Shown here: piece after piece, positions 17,863 through 26,162 of the stretch
How positions within the stretch are numbered: the first letter of the stretch is position 1
Layout: the number at the start of each line of letters is the position of its first letter
Assembly: GCA_934647945.1 (NCBI GenBank)
Contig: CAKUFK010000011.1
Location: forward strand, 30,254-94,253
Origin: an uncultured Eubacteriales bacterium
Lineage (GTDB): Bacteria; Bacillota; Clostridia; Oscillospirales; Acutalibacteraceae
Direction: 5' to 3'
DNA: 64,000 bases
The notes under the pieces: model-generated
What the model was told of the DNA's origin: nothing
Database searches by the model: none
The model's input: the letters and a program-made list of their open reading frames with translations, nothing else
Position numbers and translations under genes: made by a program

Positions 17863-17933
17863 GCGGCCCTTCCTTTCTATGAGTTCGTTCGGGGATAGCC
17901 GGGAACAAGATCCCGCTTCGCCGGCACATTCGC

Positions 17934-18809
17934 TCATTTGATTCCCGAATGCGCCATGGTGTTGAGCACCTTGTTCTGCATGAAGATGAAGATGAGGAGG
18001 TTCGGGATGAACATGACGAGGGTGGCGGCGGCCAGGATGCCGCGGCCGGCCACGTTGTTGCCCATGCCGACGATCATGCTGGACAGATAGAAGGCGAAGG
18101 TGCGCATCATGTCGTTATTGACGTAATAAGTGCTGATCTCCGCGTTGTTCCAGCTTGCCTGGAAGGCCAGGATAGCCACGGTGGCCAGCGCCGGCTTGAC
18201 GATGGGGGCGATGATGCTCGTCACGATCCGGAAATCCCCCGCCCCGTCGATCCGGGCCGCCTCAATCAGGGCATCGGGAACCTGGTCGATAAACTGCTTG
18301 ACGAGGAACAGCCCGACCGGCATGGCCAGCAGCGGCAGGAACAGGATCAGGAAATTGTCGATCAGATGGGATTTTTCAATGATCAGATACCGGGGGATCT
18401 GCACGGCCTGAGGGACGAACATCAGCGCCATGGTGTTGATGGTGAAGAGAATCCCTTTGCCGCGGAAGCGTTTTTTGGAGAGGACATATCCGGCGTTGAG
18501 AGAGATTACCAGCGTGAATCCCACCGCCAGAAGGGCGGACACGATGCTGTTGAAGAGGTAGCGGGAGAGCGGGATGCCGGAGGATTCGATATAGGAGGAG
18601 ATGTCCAGAAAATTATCCATGGTGGGCTTCTGCACGAAAAAGCGGGGTGGATAGGCGAACAACTCGTCCATGGGCTTGAAGGCCGTGGAGAAGATATAGA
18701 TGATGGGGAGCAGCATCACCGCCGCGAGGGGGACCAGGTAAGCGTAGATTTTGAGCTGGGACAGGCTGAAACGGCTGGGGTTTATCTTGCTGCCCTGAAA
18801 ACTCGACAT
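17934..18809 (-). CDS. Carbohydrate ABC transporter permease, MalG type (first pair)
   Basis: 291 residues with six membrane segments and the EAA loop EAARIDGAGDFRIVTSIIAP. The start at 18809 has GGAAAGGACG upstream. It lies 31 bases downstream of its MalF-type partner (18841). The two solute-binding protein genes are directly upstream, so this pair is likely the permease served by one of them. Confidence 0.92.
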   Translation of the reverse strand: MSSFQGSKINPSRFSLSQLKIYAYLVPLAAVMLLPIIYIFSTAFKPMDELFAYPPRFFVQKPTMDNFLDISSYIESSGIPLSRYLFNSIVSALLAVGFTLVISLNAGYVLSKKRFRGKGILFTINTMALMFVPQAVQIPRYLIIEKSHLIDNFLILFLPLLAMPVGLFLVKQFIDQVPDALIEAARIDGAGDFRIVTSIIAPIVKPALATVAILAFQASWNNAEISTYYVNNDMMRTFAFYLSSMIVGMGNNVAGRGILAAATLVMFIPNLLIFIFMQNKVLNTMAHSGIK

Positions 18810-18840
18810 GGCGTCTTCGTCCTTTCCTTTCCGCGTTCGG

Positions 18841-19761
18841 TCAGTCCCTCTCCGCGAAAAATTTATTGGCGAGCTGGGATACGAGGAGGATCAGCAGCAG
18901 GAGCAGCACCGACAACGCGGTGGCGTATCCCATGTTGTACTGCAGGAATCCCTGGTCCATGATGTGGCTGACCATGGTCTGGCCCGCGTACTGCGGCGTG
19001 GGGTTGGCCCCGGTCAGGTCGATGCCGATCTGGCCGGCCGAAAAGGAATTGACGATGGCCATGACCGCGCCGAACAGCATCTGGGGTTTCATGGAGGGGA
19101 CGGTGATGTAGAGAATCTCCTGGAAACGGTTCCGCACCCCGTCGATATATCCGGCCTCGTAGATTTCGGCGTCGATGTTCAGCACGCCGGCCATCATGGA
19201 AAGGAAACCCACGCCCATGCTGGACCAGAGGGAGGCGATGATCATGATGGGCAGGATGTACTGGGGGGATTGCAGCCATTGGATGGGGGCGTCGATGGCG
19301 CCGATCGTGAGGAGGAAATTGTTGAGATACCCGAACTCATCCCCGGCGAACAGCACCTTCCAGACGACCGACAGGGTGACGCCGGCCGTCATGGAGGGCG
19401 AGTAGAAAATCAGCGCCAGAATGGTGCGGGGCCAGCGGGAGATCTGGGCCAGGGACCATGCGAGGAGAAACTGGAGGATGAAACCCACAGCCCCGACCAC
19501 GACGGAAAACACGATCATATTCGGCAGCACGTTGCGCATGAGCACGTCGTCCTGCGTAAAGGCCTTGATGTAGTTCGCAAGGCCGTTCCATTCCGGGGTG
19601 CTGACCATGTTGAAATAGGTGAAGCTGAGCACCACCGCGACGATGATGGGCGCCGCGATGAAGAACAGGAAGAGCAGCGCGTAGGGGCCGAGCAGAACCG
19701 TGTTGGCGAAGGTGCCGCCGAAATGCCGGACCCGATGGCGGATGACGCCCGGCTTTTGCAT
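18841..19761 (-). CDS. Carbohydrate ABC transporter permease, MalF type (first pair)
   Basis: 306 residues. AAGGAGG lies seven bases before the ATG at 19761, so I prefer it to the in-frame ATGs at 19767 and 19779, which sit inside the stop region of the upstream gene. Six membrane segments and the EAA loop EAGYIDGVRNRFQEILYITV identify a MalF/UgpA-type subunit. Its ribosome binding site is embedded in the last codons of the solute-binding protein gene, so translation of the two is coupled. Confidence 0.92.
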   Translation of the reverse strand: MQKPGVIRHRVRHFGGTFANTVLLGPYALLFLFFIAAPIIVAVVLSFTYFNMVSTPEWNGLANYIKAFTQDDVLMRNVLPNMIVFSVVVGAVGFILQFLLAWSLAQISRWPRTILALIFYSPSMTAGVTLSVVWKVLFAGDEFGYLNNFLLTIGAIDAPIQWLQSPQYILPIMIIASLWSSMGVGFLSMMAGVLNIDAEIYEAGYIDGVRNRFQEILYITVPSMKPQMLFGAVMAIVNSFSAGQIGIDLTGANPTPQYAGQTMVSHIMDQGFLQYNMGYATALSVLLLLLILLVSQLANKFFAERD

Positions 19762-19763
19762 GC

Positions 19764-22727
19764 TCATTCCTCCTTCCATCGGTCTACGTCCTCACCGGTG
19801 ACGACCTTGAATTCTTTTATCAGGTTCCCCTTGTCGTCCATATACCCGAACTCCTGGAGCTTCTGGGCAATTTGGCGGTTGCAGGTCAGGATTGCCTTGT
19901 CGAGCGAGGCGCGGGGGGTGTCGCCGCTGTAGACCACCCGGTTCCAGGCGTTGGAAAGCTCCCGTTCCACGGCGAAATAGGCTGGATTGCGGGGGACTTC
20001 CACCGTCTGGTCGATCTGCTCGAGGATGATCTGGAGGTTCTCCGGCTCAAAGGCGGTGCTTTTCGCCAGCGCCTTGAGGTTCGCGGTGTTCCAGATGTAT
20101 TCGGGGCCGTTGCGCAGGTACATTTCTCTCGTATATTCGACCTGGGTATCCTCCGACATCCACCATTTGAGGAAGTCCCAGCCCTCCTCGTGCTTGTCGC
20201 TGTCCTGCATCAGCACACAGCCGTTCATGACCGAGAGCTGGCTGCGGTTGATGTCGCCGTTTTCGTCCCGGACACCGACCGAGGGGGCGATGCCCCACTG
20301 GCCCTTGATCTCCGGCGCGGCGTTTTTGAGCAGGATATAGGTGGAGATGTCGGACATGCCGATGGGGCTGATCCCCTTTTTGAAATTGTTGTAGAAATTC
20401 GGAATGGAGGCGGGCAGGCTGTAGCGGGTATACAGGTCGGTCATCAGGGTGAAGGCCGCCACGGTGTCCGGATCACCCAGTTCCACCCGGCTCCCGTCCT
20501 CTGAGTAGAGCTTGCCGCCGTACTGGTTGATGAAGGGCATGGTGGCGCCGAAGTGCTTGAAGGATTCGAGATTGGAGAGATAGGTGTTGTAGCTCATCCC
20601 GTACCGGCTGAGCACCGGCAGCATGGCGAGCACGTCGTCCCAGGTTTCCGGGACCTCCAGCCCCAGGCTCGCGAGGATATCCTTGCGGTAGAACTGTACG
20701 ACAAAATTCGCGGTTTCGGGCAGGCCGAAGCACTGGTCCCCGATGGAGAACATCACGAGCATTTCGGAGTGGAAGTCCCGGATGAAGGAACCGAAATCCG
20801 GGAACTGCCGCAGATCGTACAGGGCGCCGCGCAGGGCGAAATCGAAGGGACGGAAGGTCGTGGTGCCCAGCACCACGTCGGGGCCGGTGCCGGCCGACTG
20901 CGCAAAGATGAGCTTCTGCTCATCCGCCATGATGGAGAAATTGACCTTGCCGCCGGTATACCGCCGGTCTGCCAGCTCCCGCAGGGCCTCGACATGGAAG
21001 GTGGAGCGGCCCACCCACACGTTGAGTTCCTCCTCCGAGGTCTGCCCGGCGGTGTCGTAATCGGCGACAAAGGTGTAAAAGAGCTTCTGGATTTGCTTCC
21101 AGACGGCTTCGAAGAAACCGGTGCCATGGTGCTCCAGATCATCGGCGCGGGGGGAGAGCAGGATCTGGTCGATATCCATCGGCTGGTCGAGCAGGCCGTC
21201 CATCAGGGTAGAGACGCGCTCTGCCACCGAACCGCTCCCCTGGGAGAAGCGGCTGATGTTGTTGACGAAATATTCGAGATCCTCCGCGTATCGGGTCAGG
21301 GTGGCGGCCGCGACCTTCAGGTCGGAAACCGCCGATATGGTCTGTTTGGATGCCATGCCGGAAATAACCGCGTAGGCGGTGTTCACCTGGTCGGCGATGG
21401 CATAGAGCTCCGAACGGATATCGGGAAGGAACTCCTCGAGCTTCCAATCCCGGTTTTTGTCGATTTTATTGCCGGTCACCTTTTTGACTTCCAGGGCGAT
21501 GCGGTTGATCTCGTTGACTACGTCCTGAAGCTGTTCAAAGGTTTCATACAGGGGGGAGGCCGAGCTCTCGAGGGTCAGGGTATGCTCCCCAGCCTCGAGA
21601 TAGAGGCCTGCCGGGCTGCCGTCCACGCTGACGGTATGGGTTTTGATGCCGGAACCGGTATAGGGGAAGGCGTAGCTCTGCATCTCGCCGAACAGGGGCC
21701 GCCCGTCGACGTAGAGGTTTTTGAACACCGGCATGTTGGTTTTTTCCGATTGGCTGTACCGCAGGGCCAGATAATACACGCCGCTCTGTTCGGCGCGGAA
21801 GGTATAGCTGACCGCGTTGCCGGGGGTCGCCCAGGTGTAGCCGGAGAGCAGGTTGATCCGGCTGGAATCGGGGGCGTACGGGGTGCAGTTGTAGTTGCGG
21901 GTTTTCTCGCCGCGTATGTAGGAATGGGATTTGGAGGTATATTTCTCGCCTTCGAGCAGGATCGGCTCGGTTTCGGCGGTGACGCCGCTCTCCTTCGAGG
22001 CGGCCCCGGCCGCGTAAGAGGCGTAGGGCTCGGGCGCCGCGTAGCCGCCGAAGGATATGCCGGAGATCCGGCAGGGGACAGTGCCGAATTCCAGATCGAT
22101 CCGGTTGACCCCTTCCTTCAGAGGAAAAACCAGAGGAATGTCGAGATGATAGACGCTGCTGTTGAGCGCCTTGGACTGCCAGGCCGGCGTATGGACCGGC
22201 AGGGGATAGACTTCGTTGTTGAAGCGGTCGAGCTTGTAATCCTGGGAATCGTCCGCCCAAACCGAGGGGAGAGTGATTTCGCGGCTGTCCGAAAAGGGGT
22301 ATTCCCCGCCGATTTTCAGGGAAAAGGACACGTCCTCGGTGGATTCCTCGGTGACGATATAGGAAAGGGTGAGGATATACCCCCCCGCCGCCGGACAGTC
22401 CACATCGAAGGAGAGCCGGGCGCCTTTGCCGATCTGCAGGAGGGGGACGGAAGTTCCCTCCGGTCCGGGGCCCTCGGCCAGGGTGACGCCGGACGCCTCC
22501 TCCGTCAGGCAGATATCCTCCGCCGGAATGGTGAAGGCCTTATCCGCGGAAACCAGGCTTTCCAGCCGGCTGCCGGCCGCATGGTAATAGGAGGGGACGG
22601 TGTCCGGTGCCAGCGCACCCGCCAGGGGCGTTCCGGACAGAAGGAGCGAGACGGCGGCAGCCACTGCCGCCGCTTTGGCGGCTACGGCCGCCGGGAAGGT
22701 CGGAATGCGCGGATGCAAGGCGGACAC
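19764..22727 (-). CDS. Very large sugar-binding protein with an N-terminal carbohydrate-binding-like half
   Basis: 987 residues, about twice a normal solute-binding protein. An Ala-rich signal peptide ends near residue 40 (PLAGALA) and there is no lipobox. Residues 60-385 look like two beta-sandwich modules (VSYTFRAEQSGVYYLALRYS and HTVSVDGSPAGLYLEAGEHT are typical strands). A helical stretch covers 395-560. The C-terminal 400 residues are a family 1 solute-binding domain with the usual blocks (YRKDILASLGLEVPETWDDV, EGWDFLKWWMSEDTQ). The start has GGAGG upstream. It should capture glycans or long oligosaccharides and deliver them to the adjacent permease; how it stays at the membrane is unclear. 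Confidence 0.85.
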   Translation of the reverse strand: MSALHPRIPTFPAAVAAKAAAVAAAVSLLLSGTPLAGALAPDTVPSYYHAAGSRLESLVSADKAFTIPAEDICLTEEASGVTLAEGPGPEGTSVPLLQIGKGARLSFDVDCPAAGGYILTLSYIVTEESTEDVSFSLKIGGEYPFSDSREITLPSVWADDSQDYKLDRFNNEVYPLPVHTPAWQSKALNSSVYHLDIPLVFPLKEGVNRIDLEFGTVPCRISGISFGGYAAPEPYASYAAGAASKESGVTAETEPILLEGEKYTSKSHSYIRGEKTRNYNCTPYAPDSSRINLLSGYTWATPGNAVSYTFRAEQSGVYYLALRYSQSEKTNMPVFKNLYVDGRPLFGEMQSYAFPYTGSGIKTHTVSVDGSPAGLYLEAGEHTLTLESSASPLYETFEQLQDVVNEINRIALEVKKVTGNKIDKNRDWKLEEFLPDIRSELYAIADQVNTAYAVISGMASKQTISAVSDLKVAAATLTRYAEDLEYFVNNISRFSQGSGSVAERVSTLMDGLLDQPMDIDQILLSPRADDLEHHGTGFFEAVWKQIQKLFYTFVADYDTAGQTSEEELNVWVGRSTFHVEALRELADRRYTGGKVNFSIMADEQKLIFAQSAGTGPDVVLGTTTFRPFDFALRGALYDLRQFPDFGSFIRDFHSEMLVMFSIGDQCFGLPETANFVVQFYRKDILASLGLEVPETWDDVLAMLPVLSRYGMSYNTYLSNLESFKHFGATMPFINQYGGKLYSEDGSRVELGDPDTVAAFTLMTDLYTRYSLPASIPNFYNNFKKGISPIGMSDISTYILLKNAAPEIKGQWGIAPSVGVRDENGDINRSQLSVMNGCVLMQDSDKHEEGWDFLKWWMSEDTQVEYTREMYLRNGPEYIWNTANLKALAKSTAFEPENLQIILEQIDQTVEVPRNPAYFAVERELSNAWNRVVYSGDTPRASLDKAILTCNRQIAQKLQEFGYMDDKGNLIKEFKVVTGEDVDRWKEE

Positions 22728-22800
22728 CTCCTTACAGAAATGGGCCCGGCTGCCCGCTTGCGGGCGGACAGCCGGGCGGCTGTCCAGGATCAGGGATGTA

Positions 22801-24288
22801 TCAGCCTGTCACGTCTTTCCAGGCCATTTCGGTGGTGGAATTGATGGTGTCTTCCAGGCTCTTCGCCAGGTCGGCGGCGGTCTTGGAGCCGGTGTAGAGG
22901 ATGTCCTTGAGCACCCGGTTGGTCACGAGGTTTTCCCAGGTGTTGGCGTATTCGGGGACGATCCGCCAGCAGTCGACGTAGCCGCGGGAGAAGTTCTCCA
23001 GCATGTAGTCGAGGCCCGGCTTGTAGCCGACGTCCATGCTCTTCCAGAGCTCGATGGCTTCGGGGTTGTTAATGGGGGGCAAGGAGAGGGATTCGATCTT
23101 CTCAGGCAGGTCGGCCGCGATATCGGGGTAGTTTTTCGCGGTTTCTGCCTTGTCGTAGGCGTTGACGATGCCCACCTTGTCGCGGAAGCCTTCGAGATCA
23201 TAGGACATGTACTTGATGAGCTCCCACGCCGCGTCGGGGTTTTTGCAGCTGGTGGTGATGCCGTAATAGTCCACGCTGAGGCCCGGACGGGAGACGTCAC
23301 CGGCGCCGGAGGAGGGGAAGGGGTAATAATCCCAATCGAAGCCGGTATAGGACGGATCGGTCTTGTCAAACCGCAGGGTCCAGGAGAAATCCTCCTGCAT
23401 GGCGACCTTGCCGAGCGGCCACGGCACCTCGGTGGTGCCCACGGCCTTCATCAGGTAGTCGTTGCGTTTTTCGACCACCGCGTTATAGTCCGCGGAATCT
23501 TCTTCAAAATCATCGGGTTTGCCTAATTTGTCGATGTTTTCCCAGATAACGTATTCTTTGTCGACGATATCCTTCATTTTGTTGACGGTTTCGATCCACT
23601 CGTTGCCCAGGCTGTACGTCTGGGTCGAGTAATTATAGGCAGCCCAGCCGAGTTCATCGTTCATCTGCGCGGGCAGATGTTTCATCAGCCAGATGATATT
23701 GTTGGTGCCGATGCTCTCGCCTTTGACGGAGGAGGCTTTCAGGATGTTCATGAAATCGTCGATGGTCCAGTCATAGCCGGGCTTCGGAATGTTGAGATCC
23801 TCCAGCAGGGTGAGGTTGACCTTGATGCCATGGAAAAAGACGTTGCTGGGCAGGACATAAAGCTTGCCGCCGATGGAGCCGAACTCGATGAAGTTCTCGT
23901 AAATCGCCGCTTTGTCCGGGTCGTTCTGATAATAGGACGAGATATCCATCAGCCAGTTGTTTTTGACAGGGGTGTAAATATTCTCGACGTTGATGATGTC
24001 CGGCATCTTATTGGCCGCGGCCAGCTTGGCCAGATCCTCGGTGCCGAGCCATTTGCCTTCTTCCGCCAGCTCCACCTTGATTTCCGGGTGCTTTTCGGTG
24101 AATTTGGCCATCCAGGGGGCTTTCAGGGCGTTGACCTCCCAGCTCGCCAGAGTGAGGGTTACATTTTTCTTCGTCTCCGAGCCGGAAGTCCCGGACTCGG
24201 TGGCGTCACCCGGCTTACAGCCGGAAATCAGGCTCAGGGACAGGGCGGCTGCGAATGCGGCGCAGAATACGCGGACGGTTCTTTTCAT
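22801..24288 (-). CDS. Extracellular solute-binding lipoprotein, family 1
   Basis: 495 residues with a lipoprotein signal (lipobox ISGC, Cys about 23), a Thr/Ser/Gly tether and a family 1 sugar-binding domain (LTLASWEVNALKAPWMAKFT, DAAWELIKYMSYDLEG). AAGGAG lies eight bases before the ATG. It is the first gene of the ten-gene operon and follows a roughly 390-base leader holding two LacI-type operator copies. It is the likely high-affinity receptor for one of the two permease pairs. Ligand not visible; inferred to be arabinan-derived oligosaccharide. Confidence 0.93.
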   Translation of the reverse strand: MKRTVRVFCAAFAAALSLSLISGCKPGDATESGTSGSETKKNVTLTLASWEVNALKAPWMAKFTEKHPEIKVELAEEGKWLGTEDLAKLAAANKMPDIINVENIYTPVKNNWLMDISSYYQNDPDKAAIYENFIEFGSIGGKLYVLPSNVFFHGIKVNLTLLEDLNIPKPGYDWTIDDFMNILKASSVKGESIGTNNIIWLMKHLPAQMNDELGWAAYNYSTQTYSLGNEWIETVNKMKDIVDKEYVIWENIDKLGKPDDFEEDSADYNAVVEKRNDYLMKAVGTTEVPWPLGKVAMQEDFSWTLRFDKTDPSYTGFDWDYYPFPSSGAGDVSRPGLSVDYYGITTSCKNPDAAWELIKYMSYDLEGFRDKVGIVNAYDKAETAKNYPDIAADLPEKIESLSLPPINNPEAIELWKSMDVGYKPGLDYMLENFSRGYVDCWRIVPEYANTWENLVTNRVLKDILYTGSKTAADLAKSLEDTINSTTEMAWKDVTG

Positions 24289-24422
24289 AGCGCTGTCTCC
24301 TTTTCTCTATGTTTCTGGTGCGTTTGGATACCGCAAAGGAACCCCCTTTGCCGTGGGATCCAGGCATCTGTTGGGGCTCGCCAAGTCTGCAAAAATGCGT
24401 TTTCCCACCTCCATAAAACATA

Positions 24423-24440
24423 ATAACATCGATGTCACAA
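24423..24440. promoter_or_regulatory. LacI-family operator, copy 1
   Basis: ATAACATCGATGTCACAA. The core is a palindrome around CATCGATG and differs at one base from the copy at 25956-25973. It lies in the leader of the ten-gene operon. Confidence 0.75.
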
Positions 24441-24598
24441 GAACCTGGAAAAGCCGCGAGGCTTGATGTGGTAACACATAAATAGCCAATAAAAAGATAA
24501 ACCGTCGGATAAATTCATGCAATATAGATGCGAAATGATTGCATTGCATCCAGCAAGACGAGAGATAGGCCCATCGGATTTGGTCGAAATTAAAATTC

Positions 24599-24616
24599 AT
24601 GATATCGATGTCTCAT
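24599..24616. promoter_or_regulatory. LacI-family operator, weaker copy 2
   Basis: ATGATATCGATGTCTCAT matches copy 1 at 14 of 18 positions, including the ATCGATGTC core. It lies about 65-85 bases downstream of the expected start of transcription of the ten-gene operon. Confidence 0.55.
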
Positions 24617-24688
24617 CGGGCCCAAACAAAGCACAATTTTCCGGCAAACATGAGAACAGCCAGTGGAATTGTGCTTGATTCTGGTTTC

Positions 24689-24717
24689 AGTATAATCCCA
24701 GGATTGCTATTTGTCAA
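24689..24717 (-). promoter_or_regulatory. Consensus promoter of the ten-gene operon
   Basis: TTGACA, 17 bases, TATACT on the minus strand, just past the lacI stop codon. Both hexamers are near consensus, so it should be a strong sigma-A promoter held down by a repressor. Confidence 0.75.
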
Positions 24718-24736
24718 CAGTTTTACACAAATAATT

Positions 24737-25753
24737 TTATGTTCTTTTGTAATCAATCACAGAATCGCGGTAAATAAGCTCGGGTTCGATCAACAAACTC
24801 TTACGGAATTCGCGGTGGTCCCGGATCCGTTCGAAGAGGAGGTCGGCAGCCATGGAGCCGATGGTTTCCTGTTTCATGTCCACCGATGTCAGGCTGGGAT
24901 AGACACAGGTACAGAAATCGGTGTTGTCGAGGGTGACGAGGGATACGTCCCCCGGAATCCGCAGGTCTTTTTCGTGGCAGACATCCGTTACGCCGATCCC
25001 CATCAGGTCGTTGGCGGCGACGACGCCCGAAAAGGGCCGGCCGGATTCGAGGAACTGGCGGAAGCGGTCCCCGGCGGTCTCACGGCTGAAACCGGCGGGC
25101 AGGCAGTAGGACTCGTCGAAGGGGATGCCGCCGGCCTCGAGCGCCTTTTTATACCCCAGCAGACGTTCGACGCCTGTCTGCTCCTGCGGGTCGCCGCCGA
25201 GATACACGATGCGGCGGTGCCCTTTCCGGATCAGGTGGCTGGTGGCCAGATACGTCGCCTTCGTATGATCGACATACACGCAGTCGAAGTTGCTTTTTTC
25301 GCTGTAATCCTCATAAAAGTTGGTGATGACGACCGGGACGGCGCAGTGCTTGATCCGCTCGATGAGCGCTTCGTTGAAGTTGAAGGAAACCATGATGAGG
25401 CCGTCGGCGAACTTTTCCCGCATGGAATCCACCGTCTGGGTCTCCTTATCGAACGAGTGGTTGGTCGGCAGGAGGATCGTCCGGTAGTTGAACCGTTCGC
25501 AGACGTCGTTGACCCCCTTGATCATGCGGAAATAAAAGGGGTTGTAGATGTCGGGGATGCACAGCAGGATCTTGTTTGTGATATTGCTGCGCAGGGTTTT
25601 GGCCGCCTGGGAGGGGACGTAATTGACCTCTTTGGCGGTTTTGAGCACCAGCTCCCGCGCCTCCTGGCTGCAGTAGCCCCGCCCGGACAGGGCACGGGCC
25701 ACGGTGGAGGGGGAAAGATGGGTGATTTTGGCGATTTCATAGATGTTGCTCAT
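24737..25753 (-). CDS. LacI-family transcriptional regulator
   Basis: 338 residues. The N-terminal helix-turn-helix and hinge are typical (YEIAKITHLSPSTVARALSG), and the hinge-side AAKTLRS segment is present. The rest is the periplasmic-binding-protein-like effector domain (YNPFYFRMIKGVNDVCERFN, GLIMVSFNFNE, GVVAANDLMGIGV). It sits between the minus-strand transport operon and the plus-strand catabolic operon, and near-identical operators are found in front of both. I infer a repressor released by D-arabinose or an arabinan oligosaccharide. The ribosome binding site is weak. Confidence 0.93.
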   Translation of the reverse strand: MSNIYEIAKITHLSPSTVARALSGRGYCSQEARELVLKTAKEVNYVPSQAAKTLRSNITNKILLCIPDIYNPFYFRMIKGVNDVCERFNYRTILLPTNHSFDKETQTVDSMREKFADGLIMVSFNFNEALIERIKHCAVPVVITNFYEDYSEKSNFDCVYVDHTKATYLATSHLIRKGHRRIVYLGGDPQEQTGVERLLGYKKALEAGGIPFDESYCLPAGFSRETAGDRFRQFLESGRPFSGVVAANDLMGIGVTDVCHEKDLRIPGDVSLVTLDNTDFCTCVYPSLTSVDMKQETIGSMAADLLFERIRDHREFRKSLLIEPELIYRDSVIDYKRT

Positions 25754-25807
25754 AATCGGTTTCCGTTCCGACCCAAGAGTTTCCAGATTGAGGGCCTGTT
25801 TTTCTGC

Positions 25808-25837
25808 ATTATATCACACGCTTGTGTCAGAAGTCAA
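25808..25837 (-). promoter_or_regulatory. Promoter of the lacI-type gene
   Basis: TTGACT, 18 bases, TATAAT on the minus strand. The spacer contains an imperfect palindrome (TCACACGCTTGTGTCA) that could allow separate control. Confidence 0.65.
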
Positions 25838-25922
25838 TCATAAAAATAAAGCTAAATGCACAAAAACATATTATAAAAATGAGCGGATATAAACGAAAAT
25901 ACCCGAAGTCAGGGAAGGTGTA

Positions 25923-25951
25923 TTGACAGTTTTCTGCGAATCGTGTATTCT
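25923..25951 (+). promoter_or_regulatory. Promoter of the catabolic operon
   Basis: TTGACA, 17 bases, TATTCT. The operator at 25956-25973 begins five bases after the -10 box and covers the expected transcription start, the classic position for LacI-type repression. Confidence 0.75.
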
Positions 25952-25955
25952 ATGT

Positions 25956-25973
25956 ATAACATTGATGTCACAA
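25956..25973. promoter_or_regulatory. LacI-family operator, copy 3
   Basis: ATAACATTGATGTCACAA, 17 of 18 identical to the copy at 24423. It overlaps the start of transcription of the catabolic operon. Confidence 0.78.
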
Positions 25974-26162
25974 CCGAACAGAGGAGTCGCAGGCTGTATG
26001 AATTTCATATGGCCTTTTGTGCTATGCGGATATATGCTGCATGCAGGCGGCGGGTAGATTCATCCGCCCGCCGGGCGGCCGTCCGATGAAACACGGAAAG
26101 CCTCTCGCGCTTTTCACCGGGGTATGGAACCCTCCGGACAAGAAGAAAGGAATGGTTTTACG

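Larger units (their letters stand above)
24289..24736. other. Regulatory intergenic region upstream of the ten-gene operon
   Basis: 448 bases without a gene. It holds a consensus minus-strand promoter (24689-24717), two operator copies (24423-24440, 24599-24616), a short palindrome TGTGGTAACACA (24467-24478) and an ATGCAAT/ATTGCAT inverted pair (24517-24549). From the promoter to the first start codon is about 390 bases, an unusually long leader. I see no riboswitch fold that I recognise. Confidence 0.6.

Noticed and set aside
15589..17898. Plus-strand open frame of 769 codons opposite the NHL-Yip1 gene
   Set aside because: Antisense shadow, no ribosome binding site, and composition typical of the reverse of a GC-rich gene.
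20553..22844. Plus-strand open frame of 763 codons opposite the large binding protein
   Set aside because: Antisense shadow of a gene with clear domain signals.
24289..24682. Riboswitch in the leader of the transport operon
   Set aside because: I see repeats and operators but no known riboswitch core; LacI control explains the region.
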